A stretch of DNA of 64,000 nt, from contig NC_063062.1 of assembly GCF_018812025.1 (NCBI RefSeq), positions 40,268,340-40,332,339 of the forward strand, given 5' to 3'. The stretch's first letter is position 1. The number at the start of each line of letters is the position of its first letter. Source of the stretch: Megalobrama amblycephala. Taxonomy: Eukaryota > Chordata > Actinopteri > Cypriniformes > Xenocyprididae. Positions 49,482 to 59,260 of this stretch are shown here, one piece after another. The notes beneath the pieces are model-generated. The model made no database searches. It saw only the letters and a list, made by a program, of their open reading frames with translations, and was not told where the DNA came from. The translations under genes were made by a program, and so were the position numbers.

Positions 49482-49707
49482 GTTTATACAACAGTTCGAC
49501 GGCACGAGTGTGTAAATAAATAAGAACAACAACGGAGTGTCTTTAAAACCCTCTTTTGTGCAGCACTACTTCCTTCCGCCACGGATTCAAAACTCAAGTT
49601 GTCAGTTGAACCAAGTCTCCGTTACTAACTCTAAAACGTCACTTTAGAACTAGTAACGAAGGAACGTTGAGTCGCTTCATTGAAACACATTGAATTTTGT
49701 ACAGTAT

Positions 49708-49708
<1 letters not shown>

Positions 49709-49742
<34 letters not shown>
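49709..49742 (+). repeat. (GA)n microsatellite
   Basis: About 17 AG units. Confidence 0.95.
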
Positions 49743-49745
<3 letters not shown>

Positions 49746-50462
49746 GCTATTATCTGTGTCTGGTATATTGCATTACATTCATTCTTCAAGTCGATGTCCA
49801 TAATATTATATCCTTTATACAAGTCCGTTTGAATGTCCGCTGAGGAAAGCGATCTTTGTATTTGTCCTTTTTTACATCCATTACACCACAGCGCTAAAAC
49901 AACTTCCTTTTGCAAAAGTTCCTTTCAATTTAAAAGTCTCTTGTGCTTCACTGACTCATTCTCCTGTAAAGTGTTGCCGCCTTCTAATGGCGTATTAATG
50001 TAATGTTCACTCAATGCATATTACTTAATGGACATATTTATATAAAATAATATTTATTGAACAACAAATAAGCACAATTGTACAGTTCAGTCAAACATAA
50101 AGCACTAGTTATTAAAAAAAAATAGGTCACCATTTACGCTGGTATGTGGGTTTTACAAATATTTAACGAATGAAAAGGATTTTAAAGAGCGTGTGACAAA
50201 ACCTCCTAACTCCATTGGATCCTCAAACTGTCAATCAAGACTCATTAATCTGCCTCACCTCGTGAATGAAGTGCGCACGCAGTTTGGACATCTCCTCTGT
50301 GCAATGCAAAGGTAAATAAAGATCTGATGTTTGAAAAAAAATTGTAAAGCGTTTTCTTTACTCAAAAAAACCATATGTTTATAAAGTTTAATGTTTTACG
50401 TATTACGTAGCGGAGAAGAGTCTGATATGTCCCGTCTAGTTCTAGCCAATATGCTATATAAG

Positions 50463-50831
50463 TGTTATGAAGGGAGACTCAGGCTGGAGATCCAAGTGCA
50501 GCGTTTTATTTACAGTGAGAATGGTCGTACAGGCAGAGTCAATCAGGAACAAACAGGAGCAGCAAGGACAGGCAGGGTCGTAGTCAGGGTACAGGCAGTA
50601 GGTCAACAGGCAGGCAGATATCACTCACAGAACAGTATACGAGGCAAGGATCAGGACAGGCAGCAACGGGTCAATAAACAGGAACAGACAAGGTCGAGAA
50701 CAGACAGGCAAACAGGGAATAAACGCTCAGAAATTGCAACAGTGTTAACAATACTTCGCGGTGAGGTGGTGTGAGTGGAAGTCCTTTATAGTCCTGATAA
50801 TGAGCTGCAGCTGGGTGTGGTGATTGTGACA
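50463..50831 (-). repeat. 3' LTR of the gag-only element
   Basis: It is 369 bp and nearly identical to 53285-53653. It carries TATAAA on the minus strand (50785-50790) and AATAAA (50505-50510). Its inner edge at 50832 abuts the purine tract. Confidence 0.9.
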
Positions 50832-51290
50832 TAACGCCCCCCTCCCGGAAAGCGCGTCCTCGCGACGTAAATGGAACAGCTGGGGGGGGGGGGGTGTATT
50901 GGGGACTGGTATGCAGACGTGAACAGGGTCCCCAATGCAGGTTCCAGGAACTCGGCCACCATGGCGGGTCAGGTGCTACGGGCAGCAACGGCAGGTCAGG
51001 TGGCTCAGGCGGCCACGGCAGGTCAGGTGGCTCAGGCGGCCACGGCAGGTCAGGTGGCTCAGGCGGCCACGGTAGTTCAGGTGGCAAGGGCGGCCACGGC
51101 AGGTCAGGTGGCAAGGGCGGCCACGGCAGGTCAGGTGGCAAGGGCGGCCACGGCAGTTCAGGTGGCTTGGGCGGCCATGGCAGGTCAAGAGTCTCTGGCG
51201 ACCACGGCGGGTCAGGTGGTCTGGGCAGTTCAGGGGCCGCTGATGACCGCGGCCGTGCAGGGTTCCCACCCACAAATATAGGTATACTGC
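50831..51290 (-). CDS. Pro/Trp-rich repeat frame after the G run, possible gag continuation
   Basis: In the frame one base away from gag, the minus strand encodes repeated nonapeptides of the form LPWPPEPPD (ten 27 bp units, 50967-51236) and stays open through the purine tract into the LTR. It has no ATG of its own near the start. With nine rather than ten G in the run at 51290-51299 it would follow gag directly. Whether this is a slippage site, copy decay or a sequencing error cannot be told here. Confidence 0.4.
50835..50846 (-). promoter_or_regulatory. Polypurine tract of the gag-only element
   Basis: The minus strand reads GGGAGGGGGGCG, ending three bases before the 3' LTR. This is the expected position for the plus-strand primer of an LTR element. 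It is G-rich rather than the more usual mixed A/G. Confidence 0.6.
50967..51236 (-). repeat. 27 bp minisatellite, 10 units, Pro/Trp-rich frame
   Basis: The core is GGTCAGGTGGCTCAGGCGGC with AAGG and TTGG variants. Read on the minus strand it gives LPWPPxPPx. The plus-strand Gly/Ser-rich frame here is a shadow. Confidence 0.9.
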
Positions 51291-53230
51291 CCCCCCCCCA
51301 AAAAGTTCTTGGGGATTTCAGCGGGGCCCGTCGCAGGTTCGTGGGCAAGGAGTTCGGGTGGCGGCGGCAGGGCCAGGCGTGTGGGTGAATCCGTCAGGGC
51401 AAGACTCCTGAGTGGCGCTGGCAGCGCAAGGAGTTTGAGCGGCGCCGGCAGGGCTGGAAGCGTGGATGGCGCCGGCAGGGCAAGAAGCACAGGTGGCGCC
51501 GGCAGGGCAAGAAGCACAGGTGGCGCCGGCAGGGCAAGAAGCACAGGTGGCGCCGGCAGGGCAAGAAGCACAGGTGGCGCCGGCAGGGCAAGAAGCACAG
51601 GTGGCGCCGGCAGGGCAAGAAGCACAGGCTGCGCCGGCAGGGCAAGGAGCTTGGGTGTAAGAAGGGGAAGAATAGAATGAGCCTTCCTCTTCCTCCTCCT
51701 CCTCCTCTTCCGAGGATGAGGCGATGGTTCACCGGTTGGAGCGTGTTCAGGAGCAGACTCACTGGCTGAAGCGGGTTCTGGAGCGGACCCAATGGCTGGA
51801 ACGCCCCTCACATCCTTGAGCACTGGAGGGGCGGCCATCTTGCCCGTGGGCACTGGCAAAGCAGCCATCTTGTCCAGCGCGTCCAGGGCGCTTGAGTCCA
51901 TAGCAACCGGCGAACTTGAGTGCGTTGCAATTGGCGAACTTGAGAGCGTGGCAACCGGCGAACTTGAGAGCGTTGCCACCGGCGAGCTTGAGAGCGTTGC
52001 AACCGGCGAGCTTGAGAGCGTTGCAACCGGCGAGCTTGAGAGCGTTGCAACCGGCGGGCTTGAGTGCGAAGCGGCCGCCGGGCTTGAGTGCGAAGCGGCC
52101 GCCGGGCTTGAGTGCGAAGCGGCCGCCGGGCTTGAGTGCGAAGCGGCCGCCGGGCTTGAGTGCGAAGCGGCCGGCTGACTTGAGAGCGAAGCGGCCGGCT
52201 GACTTGAGAGCGAAGCGGCCGGCTGACTTGAGAGCGAAGCGGCCGGCTGACTTGAGAGCGAAGCGGCCACCGGGCTTGAGAGCGAAGCGGCCACCGGGCT
52301 TGAGAGCGAAGCGGCCGACTGATGCTTAGGAATTCCAGCCGCACGCGTTGAAATCAGCGGTGGATCAACCACACTGGAACGTAATCCTCGCCGTTCTCTG
52401 ACTGATCCAGAGACGTGACGTGGCTCTGGGCGATCAGCGGCGACGTGACATTGCTCTGGGCGATCAGCGAAGGCGTGACGTTGCTCTGGGCGATCAGCGA
52501 AGGCGTGACGTTGCTCTGGGCGATCAGCGAAGGCGTGACGTTGCTCTGGGCGATCAGCGAAGGCGTGACGTTGCTCTGGGCGATCTGCGAAGGCGTGACG
52601 TTGCTCTGGGCGATCAGCGAAGGCGTGACGTTGCTCTGGGCGATCAGCGAAGGCGTGACGTTGCTCTGGGCGATCAGCGAAGGCGTGACGTTGCTCTGGG
52701 CGATCAGCGAAGGCGTGACGTTGCTCTGGGCGATCTGCGAAGGCGTGACGTTGCTCTGGGCGATCAGCGAAGGCGTGACGTTGCTCTGGGCGATCTGCGA
52801 AGGCGTGACGTTGCTCTGGGCGATCAGCGAAGGCGTGACGTTGCTCTGGGCGATCAGCGAAGGCGTGACGTTGCTCTGGGCGATCAGCGGAGACATGATG
52901 GGGCGTTGTAGCATCCGCCATTTTATGTGCACAGTCTGTAGCGGCCGCCATTATGTGGTTCAGCGTGGTGTCGCATTCCTCCGCGACCCCCACAGTAAAA
53001 GTTGAACCAGCTGTGAGCAGGGCAAAGTCCAAGAACTCCACGAACGACCCTCGTGGACCATTGGTGAATACATAGTCCTTAAGTGGTTCGTTTAATCCAT
53101 AAATAAAAAAGTCAATGAGGGCACAGTCAGGTAGATCAGATAGGTGGGCAATATCCAGAAACTTTTGAATATATGCCTCCAGGGTACAGTTACCTTGATG
53201 AAGGCTGACAAGACATATGGCTGGGTCCAT
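51230..53230 (-). CDS. Gag-like protein with in-frame minisatellite domains
   Basis: The first ATG after the 5' LTR is at 53228-53230, giving 666 codons. The first 85 or so residues (MDPAICLVSLHQG, YIQKFLDIAHLSDLPD, DFFIYGLNEPLK, GPRGSFVEFLDFALL) have the layout of the short retrotransposon gag domain of fish Ty3/gypsy elements. Then come 16 copies of a decapeptide, ADRPEQRHAF (52414-52894), 18 copies of an octapeptide of the AASLSSQP/ATLSSSPV type (51891-52322), a basic cluster RKRRRRRKRK, and 9 copies of a nonapeptide, LPAPPVLLA (51415-51657). No zinc knuckle or protease motif is seen. The frame is also open upstream into the LTR, but without an ATG. The frame ends shortly after a 10-base G run, beyond which a proline/tryptophan repeat continues in the next frame. 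Role inferred: RNA packaging or particle protein. Confidence 0.7.
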   Translation of the reverse strand: MDPAICLVSLHQGNCTLEAYIQKFLDIAHLSDLPDCALIDFFIYGLNEPLKDYVFTNGPRGSFVEFLDFALLTAGSTFTVGVAEECDTTLNHIMAAATDCAHKMADATTPHHVSADRPEQRHAFADRPEQRHAFADRPEQRHAFADRPEQRHAFADRPEQRHAFADRPEQRHAFADRPEQRHAFADRPEQRHAFADRPEQRHAFADRPEQRHAFADRPEQRHAFADRPEQRHAFADRPEQRHAFADRPEQRHAFADRPEQCHVAADRPEPRHVSGSVRERRGLRSSVVDPPLISTRAAGIPKHQSAASLSSPVAASLSSPVAASLSSQPAASLSSQPAASLSSQPAASLSSQPAASHSSPAAASHSSPAAASHSSPAAASHSSPAAASHSSPPVATLSSSPVATLSSSPVATLSSSPVATLSSSPVATLSSSPIATHSSSPVAMDSSALDALDKMAALPVPTGKMAAPPVLKDVRGVPAIGSAPEPASASESAPEHAPTGEPSPHPRKRRRRRKRKAHSILPLLTPKLLALPAQPVLLALPAPPVLLALPAPPVLLALPAPPVLLALPAPPVLLALPAPPVLLALPAPSTLPALPAPLKLLALPAPLRSLALTDSPTRLALPPPPELLAHEPATGPAEIPKNFLGGGQYTYICGWEPCTAAVISGP
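51415..51657 (-). repeat. 27 bp minisatellite, 9 units, in gag frame
   Basis: The core is GCGCCGGCAGGGCAAGAAGC. The inner five or six units are identical and the outer ones diverged, as expected for expansion from the middle. It encodes LPAPPVLLA. Confidence 0.92.
51891..52322 (-). repeat. 24 bp minisatellite, 18 units, in gag frame
   Basis: Units fall in three sequence subtypes ordered in blocks (GCAACCGGCGAG, GCGGCCGCCGGG and GCGGCCGGCTGA types), showing successive local expansions. It encodes an Ala/Ser/Pro octapeptide. Confidence 0.92.
52414..52894 (-). repeat. 30 bp minisatellite, 16 units, in gag frame
   Basis: The units are nearly identical. Variants include GATCTG for GATCAG at several units. 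Unit length is a multiple of three and encodes ADRPEQRHAF. There are no spacers, so this is not a CRISPR array. Confidence 0.95.
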
Positions 53231-53273
53231 GCTGAGGCTGGACACACTCGTAGAAGCTGCTGGATCGTAGTTG

Positions 53274-53283
53274 GCGAAGTATT
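53274..53283 (-). promoter_or_regulatory. Predicted self-priming primer-binding site
   Basis: The minus strand reads AATACTTCGC one base inside the 5' LTR. This is an exact 10-base complement of GCGAAGTATT at 53572-53581, the predicted first bases of the element's RNA, 31 bases from the TATA box. No TGG, the usual start of a tRNA-type primer site, occurs within about 20 bases. Self-priming by the RNA 5' end is known for Tf1 and has been proposed for sushi-type Ty3/gypsy elements. Confidence 0.7.
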
Positions 53284-53284
53284 C

Positions 53285-53653
53285 TGTTATGAAGGGAGAC
53301 TCAGGCTGGAGATCCAAGTGCAGCGTTTTATTTACAGTGAGAATGGTCGTACAGGCAGAGTCAATCAGGAACAAACAGGAGCAGCAAGGACAGGCAGGGT
53401 CATAGTCAGGGTACAGGCGGTAGGTCAAAAGGCAGGCAGATATCACTCACAGAACAGTATACGAGGCAAGGATCAGGACAGGCAGCAACGGGTCAATAAA
53501 CAGGAACAGACAAGGTCGAGAACAGACAGGCAAACAGGGAATAAACGCTCAGAAATTGCAACAGTGTTAACAATACTTCGCGGTGAGGTGGTGTGAGTGG
53601 AAGTCCTTTATAGTCCTGATAATGAGCTGCAGCTGGGTGTGGTGATTGTGACA
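53285..53653 (-). repeat. 5' LTR of the gag-only element
   Basis: It is 369 bp. TATAAA on the minus strand at 53607-53612 would place the RNA start near 53581. The RNA would begin GCGAAGTATT. The inner edge at 53285 adjoins the predicted self-priming site. Confidence 0.9.
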
Positions 53654-54178
53654 ATAAGGATGTAACGTAACGTTTATTATTATCAAATTTAATATAGCAC
53701 AATTCGACTTGCTCTGGAACAAATAATAGATTAATAAGACCAAAGATTGCCCGTTCTATGTACTCAAATTGAATTATGTCTCATGTTTAACCACTATAAG
53801 AGCCAGCGGCAAATCCCCGAGGCACTGGCCGAGATGAAGCTGTTCTCGGCGGTTACAGAAGCACTGAACGGCCGCTGACGCACTCGAGCTCGCATCTCCG
53901 AAAACTTCAAAACAAATTGTAAAATAGGCGCTGTTATTAAATATGAGTCACATATTTCAGGTCTAAACAACTACATTCTCGCCTAAAAAACTATTAAAAC
54001 TACAGTTCGTGGTACAAGAAGTAGTATTTGTAAAAATTACGGTTGATTTGATCGGACGCCATGACGGTCACTTCAAGCGGAGTGATACAAACGGTGAAAA
54101 GGCAGTAGGAGTGCTGTTATCACTGAAATATCGCATGGCTATCAGCCAATCAGATTCGAGAACCAGACAGAACTGTTG

Positions 54179-54214
<36 letters not shown>

Positions 54215-54215
<1 letters not shown>

Positions 54216-54345
54216 TTATCTTTACTTGATGAACATTCTTTAAACATTGAGAGAAAACGTTCTCGGAGCGTCTTTATGATGTTATTAATATTTGCTAAAT
54301 GTTTTTGGAATGTTTGCATAAAACAATTTTAATGAAAAGTCCTTA
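54215..54345. repeat. AACGTTCT-type element, right part
   Basis: GAAAACGTTCTCGGAGCGTC and related words continue the repeat seen at 49070-49297. Confidence 0.5.
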
Positions 54346-54349
54346 GAGA

Positions 54350-55940
54350 ATTGCGTGTCCAAATTAAAGTCTTTTTTTACACACATGGTTTTAAAGTAGC
54401 TTTACAGATACTTTAAGGTATAATTTAAATCATAATGTAAAATTCGGTAACTATAAATTCAGTAATGTATTGTTGTGTGTTAAGGTAGTACACTTATTCT
54501 GATGTGCTGCCTAAAGCACATGATTATAATTGTAACGGTATAGATACTTGATATTACATTTAAAGTTAATATATTTTAAATGCACTAAATTCCAACTTCA
54601 TCATTACAAATGCATTTAAATAAATGACATTAATTATATGTAGTTTACCACCAATGCTTGTCAGCAGTAATATTTCAAAGACAGAAGCACTATTCAAGTG
54701 GGTCAAAAACTCTCTTAACTTCTTCAACTAATTGCATTTAACATGAATTTAAACTGTTTTCATTTAATTATAAATAGCATGCAATTAAGTTTCTGAAAAC
54801 ATTCATTTGGCACTTAATATTATTTTAAAGTATATTTTTTTCTGCAATAAGTACTCTTCTTTTTCACAAGGGTTTACTTTGGTCAGTGACTGCACTAACT
54901 GGACCGAACATGCCCAATTTCATTTATCATCATATTCCCCAGGGACGATTTTGCCCTTAATATTTTAATGCTCATTTTATTCCAACCAGATGTCTGTCGG
55001 AGGCCTGATCCCACACTGCCTGATCAGTCTTCGCTTGCGCTGCCACAGTTGATGGTTTTCTTCACAGAGCAATTCTGTCCAGCTGAGATAAAGTTTTGGA
55101 ACACTGTGAATCTGTCTGGACACATACGGGTCTGAGTTTGTGCAGAGAAAGCAGTAAACGTGTGTCAGAGCTTTATGTATCCGCTGTGATTAAACAGCAG
55201 AATTCAGTCTCACCCATAATGGATCCAGCATACAAAGAGAAAGACTGGAACGGACAGGAGAGGTCCTGCATCTCGTTTCCCCAATATTACCTGTCTAGAG
55301 ACGGAAGTAAACCTGCCAGAGGCTTTCAAACCCTCCATATAAACCCTCTAAAGCATAAACCCCTCCACTGCAGAGAATCAATACATCTGCAGTCCGTTTC
55401 AGAGCAGACGCTCAAGGACGTTCCGTTTAAGCTTCACATTATGCTTTGAGAAACAAAGGAGCGTGAGGTGAGCCACTGAATCAAACGGACCGGTGTTTGT
55501 GTGTGTGAGGAGGAGGTAAACGACCCGGCTTAAGTGAGTGTTTACTGGGTAAACACACAGGATGGACGGGTGGGAAATGGTGTTGACTCGGGATTAGCGG
55601 CAGAGGAATATCGTGATCGGTCAATACACCTGCTTCCTCCAGACTAAAGGTCACTCGTGTTGATGGAGAGACTTTGATTCAGACGTCAACATCAGAGAAA
55701 CGCCACAGGTCTATGTGTGTGTTACTGCGGTCTCCAGCGGTCCGGAGGGATTTTTGAAGGTCTGAAGGAGTCTTGTAGTTCATATACTCTGTATGATGTG
55801 TTAACAGAGAGATCTTCTGTGGTTTGTTGCAGCTGACGCAATGGTCTGGATTGATTTTATTAAAGCTGATGTAGCCTACTACATTATTTTGATATTATCA
55901 AAACACTAGCTTTTCCAATAACAACCTGCATTTTCCAACA
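54350..55940. other. Unassigned intergenic sequence
   Basis: AT-rich to about 55000, then moderate GC. A 117-codon open frame at 55096-55449 shows no recognisable domain or splice context. No gene supported. Confidence 0.3.
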
Positions 55941-55941
55941 A

Positions 55942-56888
55942 CTCAGCTGACAGGGAATGTTCTCAGAACGTTCTGGCAAGGTTCCCTCAAAGTTATGAAC
56001 AAACGTTCTTCCAGTAACATTAAAAGAACGTTTGTTAATAGTTATCTGGTCTTTAATAACGTTCTCAACACATTGGCATGAAAACTTTAATTCTGAAATG
56101 TTTCAGTTGGACGTTTGTCTAATGTTTTTTAAATGTTGCTACTTGTTTCAGAACGTTCAGAGAACATTCAAAAATAACTGCATAATGTTTGAATGGAATG
56201 TTCCCTTAACATTTGCATAACTGAAAATTTAAAATCTAGACATTTTAAATGTTCAGAGAAATAATGTTAAATGAAACATTAATAGAGAAGATATTCCAGT
56301 AACAAGCTATTTTTTGGGTCATAATGCTCAGCTTTATTGAGAGCTGGTTCATTAAATCTATTTGTACTTCATACACAGTGAAAATTATGAATATTATTTT
56401 ATTTGTTCCCATGATTTTCATACTTCAGTGCTCAAACGAACGATTCACCATTGCTTTTAAACACTGAATCTTTTTGTTATTGAACAGAATTAATCAAATT
56501 AGGGAGAGTGTGTATGAAAATGTGCTTAATATGTTCTAAGAATGTTTTCCCAATGTTCCCATTAAGTTATGAAAATGAAAATGTTTTAAAAGCATTTTTT
56601 TTCTTGGTTAAGTGAACATTAAGGGAACATTTCATTGTATCATTCTTCAAACATTATGGGAATGTTACTTTTGAATGTTCTCTGAACGTTCTGAAACAAG
56701 TAGCAACATTTAAAAAATGTTACATTTACATCTAAAGCATTTCATGAAAGTTGTATAAAGAATATTAATGTGCTAACGTTTTGAGAACATTCATGAAGAA
56801 CAGGTAACTTTGACATTACTGGAAGAACGCTTGTTCATAACTTTGAGAGAACGTTGCCAGAACGTCCTGAGAACGTTCCCTGTGAGCT
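55942..56888. mobile_element. Complete AACGTTCT-type inverted-repeat element
   Basis: The left end CAGGGAATGTTCTCAGAACG and right end GAGAACGTTCCCTG are inverted. The subterminal ATGAACAAACGTTCTTCCAG and its inverse also pair. Non-coding. Confidence 0.75.
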
Positions 56889-57539
56889 GTGTGTTTCCCA
56901 TATGATTGGGTTGTTATTAGTCATGCCGGCATGACATATCGTTCAGTGCCCCTCTCATTAAAGTGTCACTAACATTTAAAGCAGACAGAGTGCAATCGAA
57001 TGCGATATGAGATATATGAATTTTGTATTGCATGATCTCCTCTACATATTTCTCCTCCATCATCTTCCTGTCTTCCATCCCAGGAGCTCCTTTTCATCCT
57101 CTCTTCAGTATTTTCACAGCAACTGTGGACATTCTTTGGTACAAGTGAAATCGAATCATATGGTATAATATAAATATTTGCATATAATAAATATTGAAAT
57201 GGTGTTTGTGTTTATTTCTCTCCATTTCATCATAGCTTTCAACACGTGATCAATCTTATTATCAGAATTGATTTTCCTAGATTGATTTTCATAGTTTCAA
57301 GCTTGAAGGTTTGGGCAAATCAATAAAATCTATAAGCAGCTCATAATGAAAAATAAACGATGAAGGAATGAAAAAGAAAGTTACCAAGTTTCAATGTGAC
57401 CTTCATAACAAAACAATTTTTCACTATATCCTCTATTATTTTACGAGGCTGAGCATGGCCTGCTTTATTATTAAATGCATGTTGTGTCTGTTTATATAAT
57501 TGTTTGACGATCCCTGTGAGATTTCCACTCAATCTGTGC

Positions 57540-57960
57540 GCATTAATGAGAGTTCACAGCAGCCTCCACCTGCACCGGAGCTCCGGGAGAATCCGCATTG
57601 TCATTCCGACAGCAGTGCGTTTCTCTCGGCTGCCCCCGTGAGCAGCAGCGCAGGTAGACGCCGCATTAAGTAGGTCAACAGCGCAATCGATGGGGTGAGA
57701 CGCGGCCGTGAGCGCAGCAGTCCAGCGCTCTCTAAATTGTCTTCCAGCGTCTTCCCTCCAGAGAGAGCAGACCTTCACAGCCGCTGTAAAAGCTGCACGC
57801 CCGCCTCACTATCCCAGAGTCTCTCCCTCAGGACGGAGCAATGTCACAAACTCTGGCATTTTTATAATCAATTTAAAGTCCCGGCTGCGAGAGCTTCTGC
57901 GTGTTGCTAATCCCAAAGTGACTTTTAAAGCTGAACTGCGAGGAGGATAATCAATTTTAT
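57540..57960. promoter_or_regulatory. Candidate conserved non-coding stretch
   Basis: A CpG-richer, non-repetitive stretch within AT-rich sequence, with CGCAATCGATGG and CGCATTAATGAGAG words. Small open frames on both strands show no domain. It could be an enhancer or an unannotated promoter. Confidence 0.25.
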
Positions 57961-58256
57961 ACAGAGTCCTCCTCAGAAAGACACGAAGATTGAGAGAGCG
58001 GGAACGGGAGGATATTGAAGAACACGACGAATTTAGAGTGATGATGGTCATCCGCATACATGACCACATTTTACTAGATTAATCAACACTGATCAACATA
58101 ACCTCAAGAGCGTCATACATCCATTTTGCAACAGTCTAAACCATTTCTGAGAAGTTATTTTAGTAACAAGAAAGCAACACGACTGATATTGCTTATATAC
58201 GACAGTTCAATAAATGAATCGGTTGAGTAAATGATTCAGTGACTCATTCAGACAGC

Positions 58257-59254
58257 TATGGCAAGCCGTTTTGACTTTTATTCATTCTCAGGATATGAAT
58301 TCTTGATATCAACAATTCAATTTTCACTAGTTAAAAAGATAATTCTTGATATTAGGAATTACATTTCCACTAGTAACAAAGTTCATTTTTGATATCAACA
58401 ATTCAATTTCACTAGTTAAAGTGCACATTTTTGATATCAAGAATTACATTTTCACTAGTAAAAATTAGAATTCTTGATATCTGTAATTTTATTTTCACTA
58501 GTGAAATGTCCCATAGGCTGCCATTCAAATTCAATTGTTGATATCAAGAACTGATTTCTTACTAGTTGAAATTCCAATTTCACATATCAAAAATACAATT
58601 CATACTAGTAAAAATGTGAATTTTTGATATCAAGAATTCAATTGTCACTAGTTGAAATGCCAGTTCTTGATATCAACAATTGAATTGCTACTAGTAACAA
58701 TGTTAATTTTTTATATCAATAATTTGATTTTCACTAGTGACAATGTTAGTTTCTGATATCATGAATGTGATTGTTACTAGTAAGAAAGCCATTTTAGATA
58801 TCTGAAATTATATTGATATCAGAAATACATTTTCAGATATCAAATATGAACATTTTTACTAGTAGCAATTCAATTGTTGACATCAAGAACTGGCATTTCA
58901 ACTAGTGACAACTGAATTCTTGATATCAAAAATTCACATTTAACTAGTAGCAATGTAATTATTGATATCAAAAACTACGATTTTTACTAGTAAGAATTGT
59001 ATTTCTGATATGTAAAATTAGAATTTCAACTAGTAAGAAATCAATTCTTGATATCAACAATTGAATTTGAATGGCAGCCTATGGTGACATTTCACTAGTG
59101 AAAATACAATTGCAGATATCAAGAATTATAGTTTTTACTAGTGAAAATGTAATTCCTGATATCAAAAACTGAATTGTTGATATCAATAATTGAATTGTTG
59201 ATATCAATAATTCATATCCTGAGATGTGAATAAAAGTCAAAACGGCTTGCCATA
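58257..59254. mobile_element. Foldback element with alternating GATATC and ACTAGT palindromes
   Basis: It is bounded by inverted ends beginning TATGGCAAGCCG (about 44 bases with few mismatches) and a 6 bp direct repeat GACAGC at 58251-58256 and 59255-59260. The interior is a lattice of roughly 60 bp modules. Each has a TTGATATCAA-type palindrome and an ACTAGT palindrome half a module apart. The two halves of the whole element are also inverted copies of each other (for example 58508-58575 and 59025-59095). No coding frame. It sits inside an older repeat whose sequence recurs at about 59530-59600. Confidence 0.85.
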
Positions 59255-59260
59255 GACAGC

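Larger units (their letters stand above)
50463..53653 (-). mobile_element. Non-autonomous Ty3/gypsy-type LTR element, gag-only
   Basis: Two direct repeats of 369 bp (50463-50831 and 53285-53653) bound 2.45 kb. They are flanked by a 5 bp target duplication ATAAG (50458-50462 and 53654-53658). The LTRs start TG and end CA and differ at 3 positions by eye, so the insertion is young. Polarity is minus: a TATA box (53607-53612), an AATAAA (53319-53340 region and 50505-50510) and a purine tract before the 3' LTR all read that way. The interior encodes a gag-like protein and four minisatellites but no protease, reverse transcriptase or integrase, so movement must depend on enzymes from elsewhere. 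Resemblance to plant TR-GAG elements is inferred. Confidence 0.88.
49335..54185. mobile_element. Putative foldback DNA element hosting the LTR element
   Basis: Inverted copies of a 15-base end sequence and flanking AT microsatellites on both sides (49298-49332, 54184-54210) define the limits. Outside these, AACGTTCT-type repeat sequence stands on both sides. The non-LTR interior (49500-50457 and 53659-54165) holds a GA run and no recognisable transposase. Confidence 0.45.

Noticed and set aside
50894..51388. Plus-strand Gly/Ser-rich, collagen-like frame
   Set aside because: It is the shadow of the minus-strand Pro/Trp minisatellite.
52414..52894. Regular 30 bp direct repeats resembling a CRISPR array
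   Set aside because: There are no spacers, the units are contiguous and in a reading frame, and the genome is vertebrate.
52415..53005. Plus-strand frame of repeated hydrophobic units (LLWAISEGVT)
   Set aside because: It is the shadow of the 30 bp minisatellite, which is in frame with gag on the minus strand.
55096..55449. 117-codon plus frame
   Set aside because: No recognisable motif or gene context; likely chance in a moderately GC-rich stretch.
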